From DATHWB01 sp040880725 (GTDB lineage: Bacteria > Actinomycetota > Acidimicrobiia > Spongiisociales > ZC4RG35): a stretch of DNA of 64,000 nt. A model generated the notes under the pieces. It worked only from the letters and a program-made list of their open reading frames with translations. It was not told the DNA's origin and made no database searches. Positions 33,413 through 41,789 of this stretch are shown in pieces; position 1 is the stretch's first letter; every line of letters begins with the position of its first letter. The stretch is taken from assembly GCA_040880725.1 (NCBI GenBank), contig JBBDHV010000021.1, positions 71,212 to 135,211 on the forward strand. The letters run 5' to 3'. The position numbers and the translations under genes were made by a program.

Positions 33413-33940
33413 TTGATTGTGCAGGGGGTCGAACCCCCCGGCACCCCCCGGACGGCGCGGCTGCCGGGAGCTTGTGGACGTGCGGTCTCACCCGATGGCT
33501 CATGACGGGACTTCAACGACTTCATCAGATCACGCTCTTTGATTGTGCAGGGGGTCGAACCCCCCGGCACCCCCCGGACGGCGCGGCTGCCGGGAGCTTG
33601 TGGACGTGCGGTCTCACCCGATGGCTCATGACGGGACTTCTCGCGGAGGTCTGGGGGACCGACCCCAGTGCTTGCCTTGTACTTGCATCAGATCACTCTT
33701 CTTGATTGTGCAGGGGGTCGAACCCCCCGGCACCCCCCGGATGGCGGGCTGCCGGTGCTTGGTGTGCCTGCGGTCTCACCCGATGGCTCATGACGAGACT
33801 TCAGCGAGTTCATCAGATCACGCTCTTTGATTGTGCAGGGGGTCGAACCCCCCGGCACCCCCCGGACGGCGGGTTGCCGTCACCGGTTGTGCCTGCGGTC
33901 TCACCCGATGGCTCATGACGGGACTTCAACGACTTCATCA
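33413..33940 (+). repeat. Four tandem copies of hairpin repeat family 1
   Basis: Copies begin with TTGATTGTGCAGGGGGTCGA at 33413, 33539, 33702 and 33827 (periods 126, 163, 125). Each has the GGGGGTCGAACCCCC hairpin, a CACCCCCCGGACGGCG block, a variable middle, then CTCACCCGATGGCTCATGAC and CTTCATCAGATCA. The second copy carries about 38 extra bases. They fill the 538-base gap between the aldolase stop and the phosphorylase start and leave no room for another gene. Too long and too alike for CRISPR. Confidence 0.9.
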
Positions 33941-35908
33941 AATCACTCTTTCGTTGCCGCCGTCGATGGGGATCTGGGCGCCGGTTGTGGCGGCGAAGGT
34001 GTCACCGCACATGGACGCCACCATCGCACCGACACGCGCCGACGTCACTTCCGTGGAAAGCAGGTTGCGCGTCTTGTACTCGTCGACGGTCAGCCCGTAG
34101 CGCTCCGCCCGTTCGGCCAGCAGCTCGTCGGTCCACAACCCTGTGTCGAAGACGCCGTCGGGGTGCACGACGTTCACCCGGATCCCGTCGTCGGCCCATT
34201 CGAGTGCGGCCACCCTGGCGAGTTGGGTGACCGCCGCCTTGGACGCCGAGTACGCTGCCGCCCCCTTGCCCGGGGCGGGCACGTTCTTCGAGCCGACGAT
34301 GACGACCCGCCCACCCACCGGCGACCGGGCGAGGAGGGGATGAACGGCAGAGAGCAGGTCCGCGACGGCGTCGACGTTGACGGCTTGCACACGTCGCCAG
34401 GACTCGGAGTTGAGACGTGCGATCGGCGAGGACGCGCCGAAGATCCCCGCGGCGGACACGACGACGTCGACGCCGCCGAACCGCTCGACCACCTCGTCGA
34501 GGGCTGCGTCCTGGGCGGCGACATCGGTCACGTCCACGGTGGTTCCCAGCCACGACGGTCCCGAGAAGGTCGTTGCGACGTCGTCGCTGACATCGAATCC
34601 CGCCACCGCACAGCCCTGCGAGAGAAGCGCTTCCGCGCACGCACGTCCGATGCCCGACGCCGCACCTGTTACGACGGCGACCATGCCGGTGAACGGCGGT
34701 GGCGACCCTGCCCGCCGGAGCTTGGCCTGTTCGAGATCCCAGTATTCGCAGTCGAACAGGTCTCCGGCGCCCAGCGCCTGGTAGCCGCCGAGGTGATCCT
34801 CGGACCGCTGCAGCACCGACATCGTGTGCCGGTAGATGTCCGCGGTGATGTTTGCGGCCTTGGGGGACTCGCCGATGGTGAGCAGTCCGAGTTGGCGGTC
34901 GACGACGACCCGGGGAGCGGGATCGAGCATCGTGAGGTTGGTGCGTCCACGGTGCTCGTGCTCGGTGAAGTACGCCCGGTACTCCTCGACGTAGGACTCG
35001 ACGTCCTCGCCGATCAGCGGGTGGCGTTTGGTGCGAATCACGTGGTCCGGGGTGAGTGGTCCCCGTGTCGCCAGCGACTCGAGGTCGGGGCGGGACACGA
35101 ACTGGGCGACAGCGCGGTCGGAGTGTCGGGACATCACCATCGGACGACCTGCAGCCTGCGAGACAGCTCGGCGGAGTTCCGCCAGGCGCGGTCGGTCCAC
35201 TGGCGCGAGGCCGTCGGCGGCGTCCTCGGCGACGGGAGCGTGGGAGGCGAGCCGGCGTTCGGCCCGGTCGATGAGGTCGACGTGGCGTTCGTAGGCCGCC
35301 TTCGTGTCGGTTCCGAACGTGAAGAGGCCGTGGTTCATCAGGACCATGCCGATGGTGGTGTCGTCGGCCTCCTGCGGCCAGAGTTCGGCAACGGCCTTGG
35401 CGAGGTCGAAGCCCGGCATCGCGTACGGGACGATGACCACATCGTTGCCGTACACCTCGCGTACCCGGTCGGTTCCGTCGGCGAGGTTCGTGAGGGTGAC
35501 GATGACATCGGCGTGGGAATGCTGGACGGCGGGGAACGGCAGGAAGGCATGGAGGAGGCTTTCGACGGACGGAGCAGGAGCGTCCGGGTCGAGCTTGGCG
35601 GCCGACAACTCTCGCATCATGTCCGGATCGGACAGGGTGTCGAGTGCGAGGAGTTCACCGAGCCGTTCGAGTCGCAGCGGCGTGAACCCCGGGGCTTGGA
35701 TCGATCCCAGGTCCCAACCCGAACCCTTCACGTACAGCGCGTCGACCTGGGCACCGGTGATGTCGGCGAACGGGGCCTTCACCGACGTGTTGCCTCCGCC
35801 GTGCAGCACGAGTGACGGGTCGGATCCGATCAGCCGGGACCCGTAGACGCACGCTCCGATCGGCCCCTCGAAAGCGGCGGCCTCGATGTCGTTCCAGCGG
35901 CTCTCCAT
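33938..35908 (-). CDS. Bifunctional class II aldolase / short-chain dehydrogenase
   Basis: 656 residues in two domains. Residues 1-370 are a class II (fuculose/rhamnulose-1-phosphate type) aldolase: HGGGNTSVK, zinc ligands in VQHSHADVIVTLTN, and MNHGLFTFG. Residues 400-656 are an SDR: VVTGAASGIGRACAEAL and AAYSASKAAVTQLARVAALE. The family is annotated rhamnulose-1-phosphate aldolase/alcohol dehydrogenase: it splits a ketose-1-phosphate to DHAP and an aldehyde, which the second domain can oxidise or reduce. AGGAGAACGCG precedes the ATG. With phosphorylases and an MtnA-type isomerase beside it, the substrate here may be a (5-deoxy)ribulose-1-phosphate. Confidence 0.87.
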   Translation of the reverse strand: MESRWNDIEAAAFEGPIGACVYGSRLIGSDPSLVLHGGGNTSVKAPFADITGAQVDALYVKGSGWDLGSIQAPGFTPLRLERLGELLALDTLSDPDMMRELSAAKLDPDAPAPSVESLLHAFLPFPAVQHSHADVIVTLTNLADGTDRVREVYGNDVVIVPYAMPGFDLAKAVAELWPQEADDTTIGMVLMNHGLFTFGTDTKAAYERHVDLIDRAERRLASHAPVAEDAADGLAPVDRPRLAELRRAVSQAAGRPMVMSRHSDRAVAQFVSRPDLESLATRGPLTPDHVIRTKRHPLIGEDVESYVEEYRAYFTEHEHRGRTNLTMLDPAPRVVVDRQLGLLTIGESPKAANITADIYRHTMSVLQRSEDHLGGYQALGAGDLFDCEYWDLEQAKLRRAGSPPPFTGMVAVVTGAASGIGRACAEALLSQGCAVAGFDVSDDVATTFSGPSWLGTTVDVTDVAAQDAALDEVVERFGGVDVVVSAAGIFGASSPIARLNSESWRRVQAVNVDAVADLLSAVHPLLARSPVGGRVVIVGSKNVPAPGKGAAAYSASKAAVTQLARVAALEWADDGIRVNVVHPDGVFDTGLWTDELLAERAERYGLTVDEYKTRNLLSTEVTSARVGAMVASMCGDTFAATTGAQIPIDGGNERVI

Positions 35909-35923
35909 CGCGTTCTCCTTGGT

Positions 35924-36697
35924 TCAGTAGGGCGTGTCGCCGCCGTCGACGTTGATGGCCTGGCCGCGGATGATGATGGCGTCGTCGGACAACAGGAACG
36001 CGACCACTCGGCCGACCTCGGTGGGCTGGACCTTGCGGCCGAGTTGGGCGGGGCCCATCGAGGCGAGCAGTTCGTCGGCGGGCACGTCGATCCTCGGTGC
36101 CAGCCACTCGGCGACTCCGGCGAGCATGGGTGTGTCGACGCCTCCGGGACACACCGCATTCACGTTGATTCCGTCCGGTGCCCACTCCAGGGCGAGGGAC
36201 CGTGTCATGTTGATGACGGCCGCCTTCGAGGCGTTGTACCCGGCCATGTTCTTGTAGCCGACCTTCCCGCAGTTGGAGGCGACGTTGACGATGGCTCCTC
36301 CACCGTGTGCACGCAGGTGACGTCCGACGGCCTGGGCCATCACGAAGGATCCGGTCACGTTGACCCGGAACTCCCGGTCCCACGCTTCGGCGGAGGCGTC
36401 CCAGGCGGTGTCGAGGGTGACGACACCGGCGTTGTTGACGATGCCGTCGAGTCGGCCGAAATGCTCGACGGTCTTGCGCACCGCGGCACTGGCGCTTTCG
36501 ACGGAGGTGACGTCACCTTCGACCGGGAGCGTCCGTTCACCGTCGGGGTCCACGCGGCGGGCGGTCGCAGCCACTGCGTCGGCACTCAGGTCGACGAGTG
36601 CCACCTGTCCTCCCTGTTCGAGGATCGCGGTGGCGATGCCCTCGCCGATGCCACCGGCGGCGCCGGTCACGATGTACACGCGGTCAGTCAGATTCAT
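35924..36697 (-). CDS. Short-chain dehydrogenase/reductase
   Basis: A 257-residue classical SDR: VYIVTGAAGGIGEGIATAIL (NAD-binding glycine motif), VNNAGVV, and catalytic YNASKAAVINMTRSLALEWA. It ends 15 bases before the aldolase start and begins four bases after the next SDR, so it is part of the operon. It probably oxidises or reduces an intermediate sugar or aldehyde. Confidence 0.85.
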   Translation of the reverse strand: MNLTDRVYIVTGAAGGIGEGIATAILEQGGQVALVDLSADAVAATARRVDPDGERTLPVEGDVTSVESASAAVRKTVEHFGRLDGIVNNAGVVTLDTAWDASAEAWDREFRVNVTGSFVMAQAVGRHLRAHGGGAIVNVASNCGKVGYKNMAGYNASKAAVINMTRSLALEWAPDGINVNAVCPGGVDTPMLAGVAEWLAPRIDVPADELLASMGPAQLGRKVQPTEVGRVVAFLLSDDAIIIRGQAINVDGGDTPY

Positions 36698-36701
36698 GTC
36701 G

Positions 36702-37448
36702 TCACCATGTCGTGTTGGTCAGGACGCCGCCGTCGACCACGAGGTCGATGCCGGTGATCCAGCGGGAGAGGTCACTGCAGAAGAAGACGCAGGCGTCGCC
36801 GATGTCTTCGGGTGTTCCCAGCCGACCGAGCGGGGCGGCCGCCGTGTACCGGTTCACACCTTCGGGCCACTGTTCTTCGATGCCGGGGCGGGCGATCAGC
36901 CCCGGCGACACCGAATTGATCCGGATGCCCTGGGGTCCGTAGGCCAGCGCGGCTGCTCTGGCGTGCATGACCAGGGCGGCTTTGGACGTGGCGTAGTGGC
37001 CATGGACCGGGGTGGGGTGGTGCGCCTCGATCGAGGCGATGTGGACGATCGAGCCGCCGTCTGACATCGCGGCTGCAGCCGCTCGGGTCAGACGGTGGGT
37101 GGCCGTCAGATTCGTGTCCATCATCTCGGCCCACTGTTGGTCGGTCACGTCGGCGAACGGCACGACTGGCTGAATCCCGGCGTTGTTGACGAGCCCGTCG
37201 ATCCGTCCATGCGCTGCGAGGGTGGCTTCGATCACCCCAGCCGGCCCGTCCGTCGTAGTGAGGTCGGCGGCGACGACCGTCATGGATGGGTCGTCCACCG
37301 GTGAGGATCGGGTCACTGCGACCACGGTGGCGCCTGCTGATCGCATGCGTCGGGTGATTCCGGATCCGAGCCCGCCGCCGGCGCCGGTCACGACGATGAC
37401 CCTGCCGGTGAGGTCCAGGAGTTCGGCGGGGGATGCGAGGTCGGTCAT
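36702..37448 (-). CDS. Short-chain dehydrogenase/reductase
   Basis: A 248-residue SDR with VIVVTGAGGGLGSGITRRMR, VNNAGIQPVVPF, and active-site YATSKAALVMHARAAALAYG. AAAGGAACACGG lies before the ATG. It shares the operon with the other SDR, the aldolase and the amidohydrolase upstream (31 bases apart). Substrate unknown. Confidence 0.85.
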   Translation of the reverse strand: MTDLASPAELLDLTGRVIVVTGAGGGLGSGITRRMRSAGATVVAVTRSSPVDDPSMTVVAADLTTTDGPAGVIEATLAAHGRIDGLVNNAGIQPVVPFADVTDQQWAEMMDTNLTATHRLTRAAAAAMSDGGSIVHIASIEAHHPTPVHGHYATSKAALVMHARAAALAYGPQGIRINSVSPGLIARPGIEEQWPEGVNRYTAAAPLGRLGTPEDIGDACVFFCSDLSRWITGIDLVVDGGVLTNTTW

Positions 37449-37479
37449 CCGTGTTCCTTTCTTCGAGCAAGGCCGCGGG

Positions 37480-38814
37480 TCATTGCGCGAGCCGTGCGGC
37501 GCGTGCGTCGAGTTCGGCCATGACCGCGGCTTGGTCGACGGTGGTTACGTGTCCTCCGTCGACGACTTGGCGGCCTTCGATCCACACCGATTCGACTGCC
37601 GCCGGTGACCCCGACCAGACCAGCCGGGACACGGGGTCGTCCTCTCCGGGGACGACCGGGTGGAACGCCGGGGCGTTGGACAGCGCCACCATGTCGGCGC
37701 GGGCTCCCGGGGTGAGCCGTCCGAGGTCGGGTCGGCCGATGGCGTCGGCGGCGCCCGCAGTGGTCATCCACAGGGCGCGCGCAGGAGGAAACTGCTGGGC
37801 GTCACCGGCGCGAACCCGGGCGAGACGGATTGCGGTTCGCATCTCTTCGAACAGGTCGAGCCGATGGTGTGACGCCGGTCCGTCGGTGGCGATTCCGACT
37901 CGGATCCCCGCCGCGAGCATGTCGTCGACCCGGGCGATACCCGAAGCGTGTTTGCTGTTTGAACAGGGACAGTGGGCGACGGAGACGCCTTTGCGTCCGA
38001 ACGCTTCGAGGTCGTCGTCGGTGAGCCATACGCCGTGTGCCGCGAGGGCGCGGCCGTCGAGAAGTCCGAGGGATTCGAGATACGCGGGCGCCGACATCCC
38101 GGTCTTCTCGCGGACCGCAGCGTCCTCCCACTCCTGTTCGGCGACATGGATGTGGACGAGCATGTCGTGCGCGGCTGCCAGCTCGGCAAGGCGGCGGAGA
38201 CACTCGTCGCTGACCGACCACGCCGCATGTGGACCGACTCCGACCTCGATGAGGTCGCTTCCGCGCCAACGCTCGGCCATCGCTTCCATCTCGTCGACCT
38301 GGTCCTCCCAGCGACCGAAGGCCGCGAGCTGGGCGTCCTCGATGATCGGTGCGGTCACCACGGACCGGAGCCCGACTTCGGTGGCGGCTTCGGCCACCAT
38401 TTGGCCGTGGAAGTACATCTCGACGGTGGTGGTGATGCCGTTGCCGAGCAGTTCGACGGCTCCCGCTCGCATGCCCGCCCGGACGTCCTCCGCGTTGAGC
38501 TTGCCTTCCCGCGGCCACATGACTTCATGGAGCCACCGGTCGACGGGGAGGTTCTCACCGGCTCCGCGCAGCAACACCATCGGGGTGTGGCAGTGGATGT
38601 TGACCATCCCGGGCATCAGGAGACCGTCGATGCGGTGGGTTGTCAGGTTTTCCCGACTGGGCGCGACGTCGGCGGCGCCCGACCACACGACCCGGCCGTC
38701 TTCGACGTCGACGGCGCCGTGGCGAATGGGGCTGATCTGCTCGTCGGCCATCGTCAGGAGGGTGTCGGCGACGAAGCGATCCAAAATGCGACTCCCGGTC
38801 GAGTTGTCTGACAA
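37480..38814 (-). CDS. Amidohydrolase, MTA/SAH deaminase type
   Basis: A metal-dependent deaminase of up to 444 residues in the 5-methylthioadenosine/S-adenosylhomocysteine deaminase group. LLMPGMVNIHCHTPMVLLRG gives the HxH, VGPHAAWSV, MLVHIHVAEQEWE the next ligands, VSVAHCPCSNSKHASGI, and GIATDGPASHH the aspartate. It would turn an adenine nucleoside into the inosine form before phosphorolysis. The longest frame starts at TTG 38814, inside the operator; TTG 38784 (residue 11) fits the family N-terminus equally well. Confidence 0.85.
   Translation of the reverse strand: MSDNSTGSRILDRFVADTLLTMADEQISPIRHGAVDVEDGRVVWSGAADVAPSRENLTTHRIDGLLMPGMVNIHCHTPMVLLRGAGENLPVDRWLHEVMWPREGKLNAEDVRAGMRAGAVELLGNGITTTVEMYFHGQMVAEAATEVGLRSVVTAPIIEDAQLAAFGRWEDQVDEMEAMAERWRGSDLIEVGVGPHAAWSVSDECLRRLAELAAAHDMLVHIHVAEQEWEDAAVREKTGMSAPAYLESLGLLDGRALAAHGVWLTDDDLEAFGRKGVSVAHCPCSNSKHASGIARVDDMLAAGIRVGIATDGPASHHRLDLFEEMRTAIRLARVRAGDAQQFPPARALWMTTAGAADAIGRPDLGRLTPGARADMVALSNAPAFHPVVPGEDDPVSRLVWSGSPAAVESVWIEGRQVVDGGHVTTVDQAAVMAELDARAARLAQ
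38804..38814. promoter_or_regulatory. GntR operator TTGTCTGACAA (copy 1)
   Basis: A perfect 11-base palindrome, TTGTC-T-GACAA, in the divergent region between the amidohydrolase and the GntR gene. An identical palindrome lies in front of the mtnA-type gene. Length and symmetry fit HutC-subfamily GntR sites. Confidence 0.7.
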
Positions 38815-38842
38815 GCTACTGGTAGCATGTTCCGGCTGTCAA
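38813..38842 (-). promoter_or_regulatory. Promoter of the amidohydrolase operon
   Basis: Minus-strand TTGACA (38842-38837), an 18-base spacer, then TAGCTT (38818-38813). The -10 box runs straight into the TTGTCTGACAA operator, so bound regulator would block polymerase. Confidence 0.45.
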
Positions 38843-38852
38843 TCGAGGGCGC

Positions 38853-39581
38853 ATGACTGTCGAACCGACCGGCTCCGGCCCAACTTTGTCCGCCAGGGTG
38901 GCGGCGGATCTCCGCACCCGCATCGAGGCGGGGGAGTGGGCGCCTGGCGAGAAGATGCCCGGTGAGCACGACCTGTGTGCGCACTACGAAGTGTCACGGG
39001 CAACGATTCGCACCGCGCTGCAGGACCTGGAGAGCAGGGGCCTGACCGTCACGAGACACGGGCTCGGGACGCTGGTCACCGCCAACGCAGTCACCGGGCA
39101 GGCGGACCTGCGCAGGCTCGAGTCGATGACCGAGACGATCCGGCGCCACGGACGCACGCCCGGCATGCAGTACCGCTCGATCGTGCTGCGGCCCGCCAGC
39201 GAGGGAGAGGCAGGCAAGCTCGCCGTGGAGGAGGGTGACGAGGTGATCGCCACCGAGCGGGCGCTCACCGCCGACGATGAGATCGTGGCCTTCTCCTATG
39301 ACGTGATTCCTCGAGCGCTCTTCCCTGCTGATTTCGACCCGAGCGAGGTGGCGGGGTCCTTGTTCGCTCTCATGGAGCGACATGGGGCGCGAGCGATCGT
39401 CGCGATCAGCGAACTGCACGCAACCCACGGCAGGGACATCGGATGGGGAGACCGCCCCAACGATCCCTCCTACCTCTTGCTCATCCAGGTGCACACCGAC
39501 GTTCGGGGAGTGCCGATCGCGCTGGCTTCGACCTACTTCATCGAGGGACGGTTCCCGTTCGGTCTGGTTCGTCACCGGTGA
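38853..39581 (+). CDS. GntR-family regulator, HutC type with UTRA domain
   Basis: 242 residues. The winged helix at about 10-75 reads VAADLRTRIEAGEWAPGEKM, PGEHDLCAHYEVSRATIRTA, LQDLESRGLTVTRHGLGTLV. From 95 on it is a UTRA ligand-sensing domain (RRHGRTPGMQYRSIVLRP; LLIQVHTDVRGVPIALASTY). The ligand is presumably a nucleoside or sugar phosphate of the pathway around it. It sits between two identical TTGTCTGACAA palindromes. Confidence 0.9.
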   Translation: MTVEPTGSGPTLSARVAADLRTRIEAGEWAPGEKMPGEHDLCAHYEVSRATIRTALQDLESRGLTVTRHGLGTLVTANAVTGQADLRRLESMTETIRRHGRTPGMQYRSIVLRPASEGEAGKLAVEEGDEVIATERALTADDEIVAFSYDVIPRALFPADFDPSEVAGSLFALMERHGARAIVAISELHATHGRDIGWGDRPNDPSYLLLIQVHTDVRGVPIALASTYFIEGRFPFGLVRHR

Positions 39582-39595
39582 GGTGGAAGCCGTTG

Positions 39596-39647
39596 TTGAC
39601 GACGTGGCGGTCTCGCCTCTAGCCTCGCCCGAAGGCTTGTCTGACAA
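39596..39647 (+). promoter_or_regulatory. Promoter and GntR operator (copy 2) before the mtnA-type gene
   Basis: TTGACG (39596-39601), an 18-base spacer, TAGCCT (39620-39625), then the palindrome TTGTCTGACAA at 39637-39647, 17 bases before the ATG. Spacing and -10 sequence resemble the amidohydrolase promoter, which points to joint control. Confidence 0.6.
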
Positions 39648-39663
39648 CCCGAAGGGTGCGCGG

Positions 39664-40713
39664 ATGGATCGGCTCGGATACCGGTCACTCGATTGGATCG
39701 ACGGCGCGGTGACGCTCGTCGATCAGACTCGACTTCCCGGATCGTTCGAAACGCTCCGCATCGACGACGTGCCGGCGATGGTCGGCGCGATCAAGCGCCT
39801 TTCGGTGCGGGGAGCTCCCGCCATCGGTGTCGCCGGGGCTTTCGGGGTGGCACTGGCGGTGCGTGACCACGGCTCGTCAGGCTCCGAGTTCGACGCCGCA
39901 GCGGCCGCGCTACGCGGCGCTCGGCCGACGGCGGTGAACCTCGCGCGCATGGTCGACAGGGTCGCCGCGCTCGCTTCCCACGGTTTCGAGCGAGTCCTCC
40001 AAGAGGCCATGACCATACGCGACGAGGAGCTCGTGGCGTCCCGGGCGATGGGCGAGTTGGGCGCAGATCTGATCGGCGAGCTCGCAGGCGACGTCCCGGT
40101 GGCGGCCATGACCATCTGCAACACCGGCGGTCTCGCCACGGTCGAACGCGGTACGGCCCTCGCCGTCATACAGACGCTCCACGAGCGGCACCGCTTGCGC
40201 GAGGCGCTCGCGCTGGAAACGCGCCCGCTACTGCAAGGTGCTCGTCTCACGACCTGGGAACTGGGGCGTATTGGTGCCCCCCATCGTCTCGTGGTGGATT
40301 CCGCCGGACCCTTCCTCCTCTCACTCGGCGCGGCCGACGTGGTGCTCACCGGAGCCGACCGCATCGCTGCCAACGGTGACACCGCGAACAAGATCGGCAC
40401 CTTCTCACTCGCACTCGGTGCTGCGCGGGCCGGAGTGCCGTTCATCGTCGTGGCGCCGGAAACCACAGTGGACATGTCCACCGCATCCGGAGCCGAGATC
40501 GAGATCGAAGATCGCGGTCCTGCGGAGGTCGTCTCGCTGGCGGGAGTGGCCATCGCTCCCGGCGGAACGGATGCCGCCAATCCCGCATTCGATGTCACAC
40601 CTGTCGACCTGATCACTGCCATCGTCACCGACCGGAGAGTGATCAGATTCGATCAGGGGGAGACCCTGGACACGGTGGGCCTGGGGCCCCTGATGTCCGA
40701 ACAGAACCGATAG
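39664..40713 (+). CDS. mtnA: MtnA-type (methylthio)ribose-1-phosphate isomerase
   Basis: 349 residues of the eIF2B/MtnA family. IKRLSVRGAPAIGVAGAFGV binds the phosphate, AAMTICNTGGLATVERGTAL holds the catalytic Cys, and LTGADRIAANGDTANKIGTF the catalytic Asp. It isomerises an aldose-1-phosphate to the ketose-1-phosphate. No other methionine-salvage gene (mtnB, mtnC, mtnD) is near; the neighbours are a nucleoside importer and, divergently, an aldolase, so the natural substrate could be ribose-1-phosphate, 5-deoxyribose-1-phosphate or the methylthio form. AAGGGTG precedes the ATG. Confidence 0.87.
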   Translation: MDRLGYRSLDWIDGAVTLVDQTRLPGSFETLRIDDVPAMVGAIKRLSVRGAPAIGVAGAFGVALAVRDHGSSGSEFDAAAAALRGARPTAVNLARMVDRVAALASHGFERVLQEAMTIRDEELVASRAMGELGADLIGELAGDVPVAAMTICNTGGLATVERGTALAVIQTLHERHRLREALALETRPLLQGARLTTWELGRIGAPHRLVVDSAGPFLLSLGAADVVLTGADRIAANGDTANKIGTFSLALGAARAGVPFIVVAPETTVDMSTASGAEIEIEDRGPAEVVSLAGVAIAPGGTDAANPAFDVTPVDLITAIVTDRRVIRFDQGETLDTVGLGPLMSEQNR

Positions 40714-40731
40714 GAGAGAGAGGAAACTCGG

Positions 40732-41781
40732 ATGAGACAACACACGAAATGGGGCGCTCTCGTGCTCGTGCTGGCAATGGTGCTGGCGGCATGCGGCACC
40801 GACGACGCCACCGACACCACCGATGGCGACACCGACAACGGCGAGGCTGACGGTCCCAGCCTCATCTATGTGACACCGAACCCGATCGGCGTGAACCGGT
40901 TCCTGGAACTGGGTCAGATCGGCACCCAGCGGGCGGCGGAGGCACGCAATGGAACCTGGAAGACGTTCGAGTCAACAGACGATTCCAGCCGGCGGGCGAA
41001 CATCGAGGCAGCAGTCGACGAGGCACCCGACGTGATCATCCTCACCACCTTCACCCTGGTGGAGTTGGCGGACGAGTTCTCGAAGGCGAACCCCGATCAG
41101 GAGTTCATCCTCATCGACACGTGCCCCGAGGAGCCTGCCCCCAACATGCACTGTGGCGTGTTCCGTGAACAGGAAGGCGCATACTTGCTCGGCATCATGG
41201 CTGGGTCGCTGACAGAGACCCAGCAGGTCGGTTCGGTGGGCGCGCTCGACATCCCGTTCCTGCACCGGTACACCGACAGCTTCGCCCTCGGCGCCCAGTC
41301 GGTGAATCCCGACATCACCGACAACCAGGTGTGGATCGGTGGCGACAACCCCTTCTCCGATCCTGCACGGGCCAAGGAGCTGGCGCTGGCAGTCGCTGCC
41401 CAGGGAGCCGACCACATCTTTGCGGTGGGGGCGGGCTCGAACGGTGGGATCTTCGAGGCCGCCGAGGAGGCGGACTTCCTCAGCTACGGCGTTGACGTCA
41501 ATCAGTGCCCTGACTCCCCCGGCAACATCGTCGACAGCAACATGAAGCTGGTGGATGCGCTGGTCGAACAGCTCGTCGAACAGACCTTGGATGGCACTGC
41601 CGGAACCGTCGTGTCCTTCGGTCTCGCTGAGGGCGGGACCGGTGTGATGGCCCTCTCTGACGACCTGGCCGACAGCCAGTGCGTCATCGCGGACCATCCT
41701 GAGATCGTCGATGCGGTCAAGCAGGCCGCCCAGGACATCATCGACGGCACCATCGTGGTTCCTGACCCGCTGGCGGGCTGA
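40732..41781 (+). CDS. BMP-family substrate-binding lipoprotein (nucleoside ABC importer)
   Basis: 349 residues. Signal peptide ALVLVLAMVLAAC with lipobox LAAC, an acidic Thr/Asp linker, then a BMP (Med/PnrA) fold: FREQEGAYLLGIMAGSLTET, VGSVGALDIPFLHRYTDSFA, VGAGSNGGIFEAAEEADFLS YGVDVNQ. BMP proteins typically bind purine nucleosides. GGAGAGAGAGGA precedes the ATG 19 bases after mtnA. It delivers substrate to the ATPase and permeases that follow. Confidence 0.88.
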   Translation: MRQHTKWGALVLVLAMVLAACGTDDATDTTDGDTDNGEADGPSLIYVTPNPIGVNRFLELGQIGTQRAAEARNGTWKTFESTDDSSRRANIEAAVDEAPDVIILTTFTLVELADEFSKANPDQEFILIDTCPEEPAPNMHCGVFREQEGAYLLGIMAGSLTETQQVGSVGALDIPFLHRYTDSFALGAQSVNPDITDNQVWIGGDNPFSDPARAKELALAVAAQGADHIFAVGAGSNGGIFEAAEEADFLSYGVDVNQCPDSPGNIVDSNMKLVDALVEQLVEQTLDGTAGTVVSFGLAEGGTGVMALSDDLADSQCVIADHPEIVDAVKQAAQDIIDGTIVVPDPLAG

Positions 41782-41789
41782 GCCACTCG

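Noticed and set aside
33413..33450. tRNA T-arm-like GGGGGTCGAACCCCC
   Set aside because: The loop is three to five bases, not seven, and no acceptor, D or anticodon arms can be drawn around it.
33413..33940. CRISPR array
   Set aside because: Units are about 125 bases and mostly conserved; there are no short repeats with unique spacers and no cas genes.
33827..35815. 662-residue plus-strand open frame
   Set aside because: Antisense to the aldolase/dehydrogenase gene and its N-terminus lies in a repeat; composition is not protein-like.
39664..40713. Complete methionine salvage pathway
   Set aside because: Only the MtnA-type isomerase is present; no mtnB, mtnC, mtnD or mtnK is in the window, so the classical route is not supported.
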